Of a stretch of 64,000 bases of DNA, positions 1-8,690 are shown piece by piece (the first letter of the stretch is position 1; every line of letters starts with the position of its first letter). The stretch covers positions 33,427 to 97,426 of the forward strand of contig JAFGND010000034.1 in the NCBI GenBank assembly GCA_016927185.1. The letters run 5' to 3'. The notes below the pieces were generated by a model. That model did no database searches and was not told the origin of the DNA. It saw only the letters and a list, made by a program, of their open reading frames with translations. Position numbers and translations under genes: made by a program. Origin of the DNA: Candidatus Coatesiibacteriota bacterium (GTDB lineage Bacteria; JAFGND01).

Positions 1-833
1 CTGTGGCCATCAAGATGATATTTACCTTCTTCAGGAAAAAACTCCAGAGTTCCAAGAAATCCATCGGGATTCTTGTTTTTAAGACAATCTGATATGCCTT
101 GAAATGACAGATCACAATTAAAAATATTAGCTTCTCTTGCAAGATTCTCTGGAGAATGTGCATCACTATTTGAAACAAGAAAATAATCATCCAGTGCAGA
201 AACATGCCAGTTCATTTCTGGATCAGAACTTAATCCGGTTTCTAGAGCGTGAATATATTCTGTCAAATCCTTGAAACAGTCTTCAATATTGTCAAATCCT
301 GTCTTGCTGCCAAAAAGAGAAAAATGCGGTGTCCATATATGAGCTGGAATGAATATGACATCCTGATTTACTGACAGGCATATTTCAAGAAGATCATGTG
401 CAGAAATCCCAAGTATAGGTCTTCCATCACTTTTTACATTCCCTATTAAAGACAATCTCAAGCTAAGCTTTTCTGCACTCTTTATATCTGGGAAAATTAT
501 TATATTATGATTTTTCCTTACCTTACCATCTTGTTTGTAAATAGATGATACTTCTGCTGTTAATACAAATCCAGGTATAATATCACAATTTTTATAAATC
601 CTGTTTTCTATACTTTTCCTGAATTCATCTTTCAGGGAAAGCAACCCGGAACCATCTTCATTCATTTTCTCTTTCAATTCATCAAGCCATTTAGGATGAA
701 TGAAATCACCTGTTCCAACAAGATTGATACCCTTTATGGCAGCTGAAATGAAAAGATTCTCTGGATTACAATTCTTGCTTGTTGCTATTGAATAATGCGA
801 ATGAATATGTAAATCTGCTGTGAACAAAGTCAT
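1..833 (-). CDS. EndoQ-like PHP-domain nuclease (3' end cut off by window edge)
   Basis: This is the N-terminal 277 residues of a PHP-superfamily protein of the TIGR00375/EndoQ type. It starts at the ATG complementary to 831-833 and runs off the left edge without a stop. Visible family marks are the metal-binding ADLHIHSHYS near the N-terminus, a GTGDFIHPKW segment, an IPAHIWTPHFSLFG stretch, SDAHSPENLAREAN, and the family signature EFFPEEGKYHLDGH at the truncated end. Characterised EndoQ proteins (archaea, some Bacillus) nick DNA 5' of deaminated bases and abasic sites, so a DNA-repair role is likely, but this follows from the family only. Its first codons point away from the tRNA pair. Confidence 0.82.
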   Translation of the reverse strand, partial: MTLFTADLHIHSHYSIATSKNCNPENLFISAAIKGINLVGTGDFIHPKWLDELKEKMNEDGSGLLSLKDEFRKSIENRIYKNCDIIPGFVLTAEVSSIYKQDGKVRKNHNIIIFPDIKSAEKLSLRLSLIGNVKSDGRPILGISAHDLLEICLSVNQDVIFIPAHIWTPHFSLFGSKTGFDNIEDCFKDLTEYIHALETGLSSDPEMNWHVSALDDYFLVSNSDAHSPENLAREANIFNCDLSFQGISDCLKNKNPDGFLGTLEFFPEEGKYHLDGH

Positions 834-1025
834 GATTTTCCTGAAATATTATTAAAGCTTTTAGTGTCAAGTTTTTAAATTATGAAGTGTTTTTTGAAAA
901 CATTGTTTATAAAGTCGCTTTTCTTGCATCCCCATTTATTTTTTTTCATCTATCCAAAATTACCAGAAAAAGAGTTTGCTATTTCCAATTAATGGACTAA
1001 TTTAGCTTGACTAAAAGAGAAATAT

Positions 1026-1031
1026 TATAAT
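1026..1031 (+). promoter_or_regulatory. Candidate -10 element for the tRNA-Lys/tRNA-Ala unit
   Basis: A perfect TATAAT sits about 20 nt before the first base of tRNA-Lys. The best -35-like hexamer nearby (TTGACT at 1007-1012) is only 13 nt away, which is too close for a standard promoter, so only the -10 element is convincing. Confidence 0.35.
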
Positions 1032-1050
1032 TTTTTGCAACATTATAAAA

Positions 1051-1123
1051 GCACCGCTAGCTCAATTGGTAGAGCAACGGACTCTTAATCCGTAGGCTCT
1101 TGGTTCGATTCCAAGGCGGTGTA
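1051..1123 (+). tRNA. tRNA-Lys (CTT)
   Basis: A full cloverleaf can be drawn. The 7-bp acceptor stem is GCACCGC with GCGGTGT, the D arm is GCTC/GAGC, the anticodon stem is ACGGA/TCCGT with loop CTCTTAA (anticodon CTT at 1084-1086), and the T arm is CTTGG-TTCGATT-CCAAG. The discriminator base is A and CCA is not encoded. It lies 10 nt upstream of tRNA-Ala and probably shares its transcript. Confidence 0.95.
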
Positions 1124-1133
1124 AAGAAGTCAA

Positions 1134-1207
1134 GGGGCTGTAGCTCAGTTGGCTAGAGCATTTGACTGGCAGTCAAAAGGCCGTGGGTTCGAGTCCCACC
1201 AGCTCCA
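1134..1207 (+). tRNA. tRNA-Ala (GGC)
   Basis: The acceptor stem is GGGGCTG with CAGCTCC, which contains the G3:U70 wobble pair that identifies alanine tRNAs. The anticodon stem is TTTGA/TCAAA with loop CTGGCAG (anticodon GGC at 1168-1170), and the T arm is GTGGG-TTCGAGT-CCCAC. The discriminator is A, followed by ATA, so CCA is added after transcription. Confidence 0.95.
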
Positions 1208-1535
1208 ATAAATTCATACCAATTTGATTCAATATTTCTTTTTCTGCTATGCTTAGTAGTAATAATTTTCTCTCTCAGCTTCTTATGTTTATATAATAGA
1301 ATGATAATCATAATATCATGTATGTTAATCAACAGCAGATAAGAGAAGGATAAATGTTTTTAAGATTGAACTAAAGGCAATTGCAGGTATAGTTTTATCT
1401 TCTTAAGTTTTATTCTTAATTGTAAGAAAGAATATAATACCATGTAAGGAATAATTTGAAAAAAAAGACTGATAATATGGTTTTTGTATTATTTAAATAA
1501 TAAACTTTTAAAAGAAAAACATGTAAGCAGCGTGA
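1208..1535. other. AT-rich intergenic stretch without a recognisable gene
   Basis: This 328-nt gap lies between tRNA-Ala and the 3' end of the minus-strand operon. I see no ORF of useful length, no RNA gene and no convincing terminator. A Fur-box-like core around 1300-1316 has no gene to regulate and was not called. Confidence 0.6.
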
Positions 1536-3095
1536 TTATCTTCTTCTCTCCCATATTATTCCTGATACTAATCTATCTACAGGAACATAATCATCAGTCA
1601 AAACAAGAAAGTCAGTTTTTGCCCTGAGTTTATCAATCAAGTCACTTTCAAGTTCGTGACAGACAATGCAATAATCATCATCTCTTGTTCCGATATTATC
1701 AAGCAATTCCAGAGGCTTTGGTGAAGCAACGGCTACAAAAGTATCACGAAGCTTTGGATCACCACTTGCTCCCTCTGCGAATACTCTTACATAAGGGAAA
1801 ACTGCCCTTGATGTCTGACAGGTTGCCCCAAGGAACATTCCCTTATCCTGAATGTCAATAATATTTATGAGATAAACTCCATCATCCTTAAGGAGCTTTC
1901 TAATCATTGACAGGTATTCATAAGTAGTGAGATGGTAAGGTACTGATAAGTCATTATATGCGTCAGCATAAATGCAATCGAATTTCTCAACTCCTTTTCT
2001 GCATAATTCTTCAACAACCAGTCTGCCATCTCTGTTATCAGTAGCTATTCTCGGATCATCAGTCAAACCAAGATATTTATAGGAAACGTCAGTAACAACA
2101 GGATCTATTTCTGCGACAAAAACAAACGAATCTGGATAATTATGAACTAGATAGCGAGGTAAAGTGTATCCACCTCCTCCTATGAACATGAAACGAGCGT
2201 TTTTCTTGTCTTTGACTACCCGTTTTGTGATTGCAGCGTAAAGCTGTTCATAATCATATTCCAGATGATCAGGATTTTTTGGGTGACAATATGAATGAAT
2301 TAAATTATCAAGTCTTAAAACCATAAGCTGGGGATCTTTTTCTCTGGGATAAATCTGAATGAAAGAATAAGCGGAATCATGTGCATAAAGTCCATCTTCC
2401 CTGTCTTGAAGAAGAAGGAATTTTGCTAATTGCTTAGGTTTTTCTGAAGTTGTGAAAGAAAGAAAAAGAGCAACAAGTAATATGATAGCTAATATGCCAT
2501 GTATCCATCTCTTAGGTCCTGCCCATAACCCTAGCAAACTGAGTACAAATGAAACCATTACTATTACTGCTTTAACTCCTATCCATGCTATCAGGAAATA
2601 TCCTGTGAAAAGAGTGCCAAGTATTGATCCTATAGCACCCCATGCATATAGTGTTCCCACTGTTGATCCTATTTCATCTTTTTGTTCCAGTAAAGCCATC
2701 TTCGCGACTATTGGAGATATGCAACCAAGCGCACAAGAAGGAATAAAGAAAACAAACACAACACTAAGAAAAATCCTTATAGGCCAATGCAATTTTGTAA
2801 GCATATCCATAACTGAAATTGCCTGGTTCACTATTGGGATAGTTATACTAAGTATTGCTGCTATCATAAATATATAACCAAGAAATTTTTTGGGTTCCCA
2901 TTTATCAGCCATTTTTCCACCCAGGTAATTACCAAGAGATATACCACCTAAAATTACTGCAATTACTGCAGTCCATGTGTACAGAGATGATCCAAGATAA
3001 CGTGCAATAACCCTTCCTGCTACCAATTCTATAACCATCAAGGAAAAACTAGCCAAAAAAACTAAGGCAATGTTCTTTAAATTATGGCTTTTCAT
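1536..3095 (-). CDS. Membrane-anchored spermidine-synthase-like protein
   Basis: The 519-residue protein has two parts. Residues 1-215 hold about seven hydrophobic helices resembling half of a transporter. Residues 225-519 form a spermidine-synthase-type Rossmann methyltransferase fold, with FIGGGGYTLPRY (304-315), AEIDPVV (328-334), DNRDGR (353-358) and YADAYND (376-382). Such fused proteins are widespread in bacteria and are usually annotated as spermidine synthase. Their substrates are mostly unproven, so aminopropyl transfer is only one possibility. An AAGGGAG ribosome site precedes the ATG. The start overlaps the thioesterase gene upstream by 14 nt, so this is the last gene of a five-gene minus-strand operon. 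Confidence 0.82.
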   Translation of the reverse strand: MKSHNLKNIALVFLASFSLMVIELVAGRVIARYLGSSLYTWTAVIAVILGGISLGNYLGGKMADKWEPKKFLGYIFMIAAILSITIPIVNQAISVMDMLTKLHWPIRIFLSVVFVFFIPSCALGCISPIVAKMALLEQKDEIGSTVGTLYAWGAIGSILGTLFTGYFLIAWIGVKAVIVMVSFVLSLLGLWAGPKRWIHGILAIILLVALFLSFTTSEKPKQLAKFLLLQDREDGLYAHDSAYSFIQIYPREKDPQLMVLRLDNLIHSYCHPKNPDHLEYDYEQLYAAITKRVVKDKKNARFMFIGGGGYTLPRYLVHNYPDSFVFVAEIDPVVTDVSYKYLGLTDDPRIATDNRDGRLVVEELCRKGVEKFDCIYADAYNDLSVPYHLTTYEYLSMIRKLLKDDGVYLINIIDIQDKGMFLGATCQTSRAVFPYVRVFAEGASGDPKLRDTFVAVASPKPLELLDNIGTRDDDYCIVCHELESDLIDKLRAKTDFLVLTDDYVPVDRLVSGIIWERRR

Positions 3096-3555
3096 TGTCT
3101 AACTCCCTTTTTAATGCATCTTCAATTTTGTCCTTTGAAGTGATAAAATATACAATTTCTGCTTTTGATAGTACTTTACCGCTGCTTTCTTCCAACCAGG
3201 CATCTACATAAGCTATCTTTCCCCTCTCTCTTGTTAGCTTTGCTTTAGCTATTAATGGAATTCTGCCTGATACAGGTTTTACAAATTCCACCATTATTTT
3301 TACAGTAACAGCAATCTTGTTGGTAATGGAAGTTAATGCCCAGAAACCTACTTCATCTAAGATGGTTGTTTGAATACCTCCGTGAAGCAATCCGGGATAT
3401 CCTTCCAGATCCGGTCTGGGTTCAATTTTTGAAGATACAATCCCTGTTTCCTCATCATAAAGAAATTTCATGCGAAGTCCATGTGTATGATTTGGATCAC
3501 AAGCAAAACAATTATAATCTTCCCAGTCCAGAAAATAATTCTCAACTTCCTTCAT
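3082..3555 (-). CDS. PaaI-type hotdog thioesterase
   Basis: The 157-residue protein has the layout of a PaaI/4HBT single hotdog domain. The central helix region contains the LHGGIQTTILDEVGFWA segment, equivalent to the HGG-x-D/E active-site patch of acyl-CoA thioesterases. The N-terminus has NCFACDPNHTHGLRMKF, also typical of this branch. It probably hydrolyses an acyl-CoA or acyl-ACP thioester in the cytoplasm; the substrate cannot be read from sequence. It is the fourth gene of the operon, between the YD-like protein and the spermidine-synthase-like gene. No strong ribosome site is visible, so translational coupling is likely. Confidence 0.78.
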   Translation of the reverse strand: MKEVENYFLDWEDYNCFACDPNHTHGLRMKFLYDEETGIVSSKIEPRPDLEGYPGLLHGGIQTTILDEVGFWALTSITNKIAVTVKIMVEFVKPVSGRIPLIAKAKLTRERGKIAYVDAWLEESSGKVLSKAEIVYFITSKDKIEDALKRELDNEKP

Positions 3556-3559
3556 ATCA

Positions 3560-4543
3560 TTAGTCTTCTATATGTCTTTCTATCTTTATTGTTTTCCCAT
3601 TCGCATCTATGCATTTATATATATAATGATCCTGATCATCTATATAATCATATGTCTCTTTGGAAAACCTTTCCTTGTTGTTTGCCTGGATTTCAGAAGC
3701 ATTGTAGTAAACAACCTCCTTCAATCTGCCTTTTTCATCATATAACCGCTTGATTTTTGCTATTCCATCCTTATTATTTATAAGATTGTTGTTCCCATCA
3801 AGGAATTTCTTTTCAATCATTCTTCCCTGACTATCATAAACAACCTGGAATTTCGCAAATCCAAATGGATTTAAAATTGGCTTGTCTCCGGTTCCGAGAT
3901 ATCCTTCCTCAGTCCTCCTGCCATCCTTATCATATGTCCAGAAAACTGTTATTATGCCATATTTATCTGCATAAGGTAATCCTGAACCATCAAAGCCTGA
4001 CACTGAAATCAGGTTCTTTTCATTGTATTTATAAACTCTTCTTGCAAGCCCTTGAATCGGTTTTCCTTCAAGCCCGAAATATGCTTCTTCTATCACTCTT
4101 CCCTGTTCATCGTATTTGAAGGTTTTTCTAGCAATGGGAAGAGCCGGAGAACCATCAGACTTGAGGTTTTCCTCTTCAATTACCCATCCATTTTTGTCAT
4201 AAAGAGCTATTGTTCTGTGTATACCACCCTGACCATTTGTAGGATTATCTTTATCATCATAAAATGATTTTTCCACTGGAAGCCCTTTATCATTATATCG
4301 AAATTTCTGTTTTGCAATTCCAAATTGATTGGATGATAATCTGCTTCCATCCATTCTCCATATCTCAGTAATCTTGCCTATTTCATTCAAGATTACTTTA
4401 TAGTATATTCCATGAGCAGGAGGTTTTTCAAGGGGATTACCTATGAACTGGTTTTTAACCTCATCATATCCCAGTCTGTCAAAATACTTTTCCTCAGCCA
4501 TTATCAATGCTGATAACAGACAAATCAAAATAATAACTTTCAT
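3560..4543 (-). CDS. Secreted YD/RHS-like repeat protein
   Basis: The protein has 327 residues with a short signal peptide (hydrophobic residues 2-15, likely cleavage near AEEKY). The rest is a string of roughly 36-40-residue repeats. Each contains a tyrosine-aspartate turn such as YDEQGRVIEE, YDKDGRRTEE, YDSQGRMIEK or YDEKGRLKEV, followed by a variable GKPI-type segment. This resembles the YD repeats of RHS and wall-associated proteins but lacks any toxin core or conserved RHS cap. A periplasmic or surface beta-solenoid-like role is likely; specific function is unknown. It sits 3 nt downstream of gatA in the same operon. Confidence 0.65.
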   Translation of the reverse strand: MKVIILICLLSALIMAEEKYFDRLGYDEVKNQFIGNPLEKPPAHGIYYKVILNEIGKITEIWRMDGSRLSSNQFGIAKQKFRYNDKGLPVEKSFYDDKDNPTNGQGGIHRTIALYDKNGWVIEEENLKSDGSPALPIARKTFKYDEQGRVIEEAYFGLEGKPIQGLARRVYKYNEKNLISVSGFDGSGLPYADKYGIITVFWTYDKDGRRTEEGYLGTGDKPILNPFGFAKFQVVYDSQGRMIEKKFLDGNNNLINNKDGIAKIKRLYDEKGRLKEVVYYNASEIQANNKERFSKETYDYIDDQDHYIYKCIDANGKTIKIERHIED

Positions 4544-4546
4544 GAT

Positions 4547-6016
4547 TTAACTCTCTTCATTTATTAACTCAAGATATCTTGAAAATGATAATAGCATTGG
4601 TTCACTGAAATATTCTCCAATAAGTTGAATACCAGCAGGCAATTTTTCATTTTCAGATTTAACAGGTATTGAAATGCTTGGCATTCCTGTCAAGTTTGAT
4701 GCAACAGTAAGTATATCACTCATATACATTGTTATTGGATCATCAAGCTTTTCACCAAACCTGAAAGGAAGAGATGGTGTTGTGGGTGTCAATATAAAAT
4801 CACATGATTCGAACGCTTTATCCAGCTCCCTTTTAAGAAGTGTTCTTATTTTCAAAGCTTTCAAATAATATGCATCATAATAACCTGATTTCAAGACATA
4901 AGTTCCAAGCATGATCCTGCGTTTAACTTCCTCCCCGAAACCTTCTGTTCTTGTCCTGGTGAATACTTCCATCATGTTTTTAGCGTCTTTAGTTATTGTT
5001 CCATATCTTATTCCATCATAACGGGCAAGATTTGAAGATGCTTCAGCAGTTGCAACAATATAATATGCAGATATCCCATATTGTGTAAGGGGAAGAGAAA
5101 TATTGACAAATTCTATTTCATATCCAGATAATTTTTTTGTATAAGAATCAAATATCTTCCTGATTGATTCTTCTATTCCTTCCTGTAAGTACTCATTAGG
5201 TATTCCAATCCTCCATTTCCTGATTCCTGGATTGAATTTATTTTTTTCCTTTCCTGCAATCCATTCCAGAAAATTCGAAGGATATTCAGGTATAACAGTT
5301 GAACTTGTTGAATCCTTTGTATCCCTTCCCTGAATTACAGTCAAAAGAAGTGCAATATCTATGACGTTTTTTCCAAAAGGACCAATCTGATCAAGGGATG
5401 ATGCAAATGCCACAAGACCGTATCTTGATACAAGTCCATAAGTGGGTTTAAGCCCTATTATTCCACAGAAAGCTGCAGGCTGCCTTATTGAACCTCCGGT
5501 ATCAGAACCCAGTGCAAGCAATGATGCCCCATAAGAAACTGCTGCTGCACTTCCTCCTGAAGAACCACCCGGCACTCTTGATAAATCAAGAGGATTTTTA
5601 GTATATCCAAAAGATGAATATTCCGTACTTGAACCCATTGCAAATTCATCAAGGTTTGTTTTGCCTATTATCAGAGCATCTTCTCTGATAATCCTGTCTA
5701 TTACAGTTGCATTATACGGGCTTATAAAATCCTTCAAGATTCTGCTTGCGCAGCTAAGCCTAACTCCTTCAACTGCAATATTGTCTTTCACTGCCAAAGG
5801 AACTCCTGCAAGCAACCCTAGTGGTTCATTTTTCCTGATTTTCTCATCTATTCTTTCAGCCTGCTTGATGCAAATATCAGGTGTCAAGCTAATGAAAGCA
5901 TTACATTCTTCCTGACACTTCTTGGCTTTCTTATTAAATAATTCAGCTATTTCTATTACTGAAATATTACCTCTCTTTACTTTTCCAGCTAATTCAAAAG
6001 CATTAATGAATTCCAA
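4547..6016 (-). CDS. gatA: Asp-tRNA(Asn)/Glu-tRNA(Gln) amidotransferase subunit A
   Basis: This 489-residue amidase-signature protein matches GatA in length and motifs. The catalytic lysine lies in VPLAVKDNI, the serine-rich loop is GGSSGGSAAAVSYG, and the second serine is in GSDTGGSIRQPAAFCG; together they form the Ser-cisSer-Lys triad. GatA hydrolyses glutamine to supply ammonia to GatB, which amidates mischarged tRNA. gatB and gatC are not in this window. The start is TTG at 6014-6016, preceded by AAGGA at normal spacing. It lies 2 nt after the DUF2232 gene, so the two are likely cotranscribed. Confidence 0.93.
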   Translation of the reverse strand: MEFINAFELAGKVKRGNISVIEIAELFNKKAKKCQEECNAFISLTPDICIKQAERIDEKIRKNEPLGLLAGVPLAVKDNIAVEGVRLSCASRILKDFISPYNATVIDRIIREDALIIGKTNLDEFAMGSSTEYSSFGYTKNPLDLSRVPGGSSGGSAAAVSYGASLLALGSDTGGSIRQPAAFCGIIGLKPTYGLVSRYGLVAFASSLDQIGPFGKNVIDIALLLTVIQGRDTKDSTSSTVIPEYPSNFLEWIAGKEKNKFNPGIRKWRIGIPNEYLQEGIEESIRKIFDSYTKKLSGYEIEFVNISLPLTQYGISAYYIVATAEASSNLARYDGIRYGTITKDAKNMMEVFTRTRTEGFGEEVKRRIMLGTYVLKSGYYDAYYLKALKIRTLLKRELDKAFESCDFILTPTTPSLPFRFGEKLDDPITMYMSDILTVASNLTGMPSISIPVKSENEKLPAGIQLIGEYFSEPMLLSFSRYLELINEES

Positions 6017-6018
6017 TT

Positions 6019-6948
6019 CTATCCTTGTTCCTTCTTCTCTTTTTCTACCCTGAAATCAAAAAACTGATCAAACAAGCCTACTATGAAAACAAATGCCGCA
6101 AGAAGCGGTTCTATTATAATAAATGCAATAAAAACCCATAACAAGCTTCTTGAAAGATTCCTTTTTCTTATATGAAAGGAAAATACTGCAAGACCTTGTA
6201 CCATCCATAAAAAAGCAAGAACTATGAACAAGTTATAGCCTATCCTGTAAGGACTCCATATACTCATTATGATTGATCCAAGCAAAGCTATAAGAAGCAT
6301 ATCATTAAGCCTGAATGAATTGAAAGCAATGCTTTCTTCCTTTCTCTGCCTGAGAAAAATCGCAATAAGAGCAGGAAATAAACTTGATATGAAATAAATC
6401 GATGGTAACAAAAGCTTTACCCAATTATATATAGTCTTGACGCCTGAAATCAGCTGATTTATCTGATTTTCTGTAATATTCATCTGTCTGTATACTTTCG
6501 TAAGATCCTCTATCAATTTCTCTGCCTCAGGAAAATTAGCTAATTTCAGAAAATCTGAACCAAATAATGTAATGCTTAGAAGAAGGAATGGTATTGCAAC
6601 AAAATAAAGATTGAAAGATTTCAATACTGCTGAATTTCTTGCAATCTCAAATACTATGATTGGAATTACTGTTTCAGCAAGAAACAATGCGCACAAAACA
6701 GGATCAAAATTGCTGAAAATCAGAATAAATAACAGACCCAATAAAATAGAAACAATGCCTTTGATTTTCTCAGATTTCAGAAGTACTGGATAGTAATAGT
6801 ATATAGTTAAACCTATTCCAATTGCTTTTGCAAAACCAACAAACTGTGAAGCCGTATATAATAATCCAATACCTGAAATTCCAAGAAGAATGTACAGCCA
6901 GCTAGCAGATTGAGATTTACCAAGGTTTGAATTTGTTTCAGGTTCCAT
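6019..6948 (-). CDS. DUF2232 (YybS-like) polytopic membrane protein
   Basis: The 309-residue protein has about eight transmembrane segments. Its C-terminus, GLFDQFFDFR followed by a charged EKEKKEQG tail, matches the end of the DUF2232/YybS family, which usually sits near ribosomal or housekeeping genes. The family has no established biochemical role; an S-component-like or envelope function has been suggested for relatives. It is the first gene of the five-gene minus-strand operon. A 7-bp inverted repeat lies just upstream of its start. Confidence 0.65.
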   Translation of the reverse strand: MEPETNSNLGKSQSASWLYILLGISGIGLLYTASQFVGFAKAIGIGLTIYYYYPVLLKSEKIKGIVSILLGLLFILIFSNFDPVLCALFLAETVIPIIVFEIARNSAVLKSFNLYFVAIPFLLLSITLFGSDFLKLANFPEAEKLIEDLTKVYRQMNITENQINQLISGVKTIYNWVKLLLPSIYFISSLFPALIAIFLRQRKEESIAFNSFRLNDMLLIALLGSIIMSIWSPYRIGYNLFIVLAFLWMVQGLAVFSFHIRKRNLSRSLLWVFIAFIIIEPLLAAFVFIVGLFDQFFDFRVEKEKKEQG

Positions 6949-6967
6949 AAATATTAGGCAGTCAGGC

Positions 6968-6994
6968 TCTTGACAGGCTTGTGTTTAGTCAAGA
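6968..6994. repeat. 7-bp inverted repeat upstream of the DUF2232-gatA operon
   Basis: TCTTGAC (6968-6974) and GTCAAGA (6988-6994) are perfect inverted copies separated by 13 nt. They lie 20-46 nt upstream of the DUF2232 start codon. On the minus strand the distal arm includes a TTGACT, so the repeat may overlap a -35 region; operator function is a guess. Confidence 0.35.
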
Positions 6995-7006
6995 ATAAAG
7001 GACTGC

Positions 7007-7036
7007 AAAAGGAGATGCCTGAAAAATATCTCCTTT
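7007..7036 (-). terminator. Hairpin downstream of the WD40 lipoprotein gene
   Basis: AAAGGAGAT (7008-7016) and ATCTCCTTT (7028-7036) pair perfectly over 9 bp with an 11-nt loop. The hairpin lies 7 nt past the stop of the minus-strand WD40 gene. A short T-run is part of the stem on that strand, so it looks like a moderate intrinsic terminator. Confidence 0.55.
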
Positions 7037-7042
7037 CAAAAA

Positions 7043-8056
7043 TCAATAAAGCTTCCAGTATATCAATTTGTCATCTTTTCCACCAGAAAGAGCAAACTGA
7101 TTATCTGGACTTATATCAACTGCATTAACCTCACTTGTATGTTCAGTGAAAGTTCTTATCAAACTGCCATCAGTATCCCAGTATTTAAGAGTATTGTCAT
7201 AACTCCCTGATAGAATTCTCTTGCCATCAGAGCTTATTTCAACACCTAATACTCCTCCTTGATGATCATCCATTATATGGAGACATACTGCATCATCAAT
7301 CCTCCAGTATCTTACTCCTCCATCCATTCCGCATGAAACTGCATACTTTCCATCATGACTGAACTTTACGCACGTTATTTTGTCATTATGACCCTTGTAA
7401 TCCCTTATTTTTGAACCATCAACAGTTTTATGCAAATAGAAATTTGTTCCCCTGGCAACAAGTGAATAATAACCATCATGGCTTACATCAACCGAATTCA
7501 CAGGACCACTTTCATCTTTGTAAGTCAAGATACATTGCCCAGCAGATAATTTCCAGTATTTAACCAATTTGTCCTGGCTTCCGGATAGAACATATAAACC
7601 ATCTGGAGACAGGGCAATAGAAATAACTGTATTCTCATGACCAGTCATGGTTCGTATAAGCTTTCCATCCGCAATTTTCCAGTATCTGATTGTCATATCC
7701 TTGCCGGAGCTCACTGCATAATTTCCATCAGGAGTTATACAGACGCTATTCACATAATCAGTATGCCCTGAGAATGTCATCAGGCACTTTCCCTCGACAA
7801 GATCGTAATATCTTAATGAAGTGTCATCACTTCCGGCAAGTGCTTTCTTCCCATCTGGACTGAAAACAACGCATGATACTGGAGCGGTAAAATCAGTAAA
7901 TGTGTTCATTTCTCCTGTACCCGTACTTGTTCCAGTTCCTGTACCAGTTCCCGTCCCTGTGCCATTATCTGTTGAATCATCACCACAGCTGCATCCAGAA
8001 ATACTGATGCAGATTCCTGCTACTAAAATAGCTATTAATGTCAATTTATTATACAT
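7043..8056 (-). CDS. WD40-repeat lipoprotein
   Basis: A 337-residue lipoprotein is predicted: a signal peptide with lipobox ISGC, a Gly-Thr linker, then seven WD40-like blades. Blade starts such as GHTDYVNSV, GHENTVISI, GHNDKITCV and EHTSEVNAV each lead to a D-G-K-x-A-L-S-G turn, which makes one full 7-bladed propeller. The open frame extends eight codons further upstream, but AAGGAG sits 6 nt before the ATG at 8054-8056, so that start was chosen. The protein is probably anchored in a membrane and acts as a protein-binding scaffold; its partners are unknown. Confidence 0.8.
   Translation of the reverse strand: MYNKLTLIAILVAGICISISGCSCGDDSTDNGTGTGTGTGTGTSTGTGEMNTFTDFTAPVSCVVFSPDGKKALAGSDDTSLRYYDLVEGKCLMTFSGHTDYVNSVCITPDGNYAVSSGKDMTIRYWKIADGKLIRTMTGHENTVISIALSPDGLYVLSGSQDKLVKYWKLSAGQCILTYKDESGPVNSVDVSHDGYYSLVARGTNFYLHKTVDGSKIRDYKGHNDKITCVKFSHDGKYAVSCGMDGGVRYWRIDDAVCLHIMDDHQGGVLGVEISSDGKRILSGSYDNTLKYWDTDGSLIRTFTEHTSEVNAVDISPDNQFALSGGKDDKLIYWKLY
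7913..7964. repeat. Hexanucleotide repeat encoding a Gly-Thr linker
   Basis: About eight imperfect copies of a 6-bp unit (consensus GTNCCN on the plus strand) encode alternating Gly-Thr in the WD40 lipoprotein, just after its lipidated cysteine region. The third bases vary, which suggests selection for the protein sequence. Confidence 0.75.
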
Positions 8057-8260
8057 TTCAACTCCTTTACAAATTTTCACAAATTCAAGAACCAGCTTTT
8101 CATTTATATAGCAAGCTTTTTCTTGATTCAGGTAAAAAGATGTTTTAGCAAGTAGTAATCAAGTTGAATTTCCTTGAAACCCTTGTTTCAGTATCTTTGG
8201 AAATCAAGTACCACAGCAAAATGACTTGCCTAAAAATAGCATAATCAGATACTTGTCTTT

Positions 8261-8689
8261 ATGCCAGATGAATGCAAAGATCAGGATCAAGTAAATATTC
8301 AGGAATTCCTGAAAGAGAGAGAAAAGATAAGGAAAGTTCTTGGAAACATAGGAGGAAAAAAGTTAAATCGTTTTTCAAAAACTTTCAATATTATTTTTTT
8401 CATTCTAGTCTTATTCGCATTCTCAGGAGTTTTCTTTTTCAAGACAATAGAGCATAAAATAGAATCAATAGAAGTAGGAGTACTTCTATTGAGTATAAAA
8501 CTTGCAATCTTCTTATACAATGAGGCCAAGGTCACTCATTTTCAATTCTGGATGCTAAGTTCACTTGAAATGAGGTTGAATAATCTAAGCAAGAATATGG
8601 AAATAATGAAATCAGACATGAAAGCCATAAAGGAAAGTATAGAGAAGATTAAGGAAGAATTGGAAATAAAGAATCAAGATAAGGAATAA
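8261..8689 (+). CDS. Small membrane protein with coiled-coil tail, upstream of secA
   Basis: The protein has 142 residues. A charged N-terminus (1-40) is followed by two hydrophobic segments (about 44-62 and 71-87). The C-terminal half is heptad-rich and highly charged (EMRLNNLSKNMEIMKSDMK and onward), which predicts a coiled coil on the cytoplasmic side. I recognise no family. No clear ribosome site precedes the ATG. It ends one base before secA, so the two are surely cotranscribed, and an accessory role near the translocase is possible but unproven. Confidence 0.6.
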   Translation: MPDECKDQDQVNIQEFLKEREKIRKVLGNIGGKKLNRFSKTFNIIFFILVLFAFSGVFFFKTIEHKIESIEVGVLLLSIKLAIFLYNEAKVTHFQFWMLSSLEMRLNNLSKNMEIMKSDMKAIKESIEKIKEELEIKNQDKE

Positions 8690-8690
8690 T

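Noticed and set aside
1300..1316. Fur-box-like sequence containing AATGATAATCAT.
   Set aside because: Only the core matches; the second half-site is poor, and it lies between two 3' ends with no gene to regulate.
7821..8111. Plus-strand ORF with Val-Pro repeats.
   Set aside because: It is the reverse reading of the Gly-Thr linker and signal peptide of the WD40 lipoprotein.
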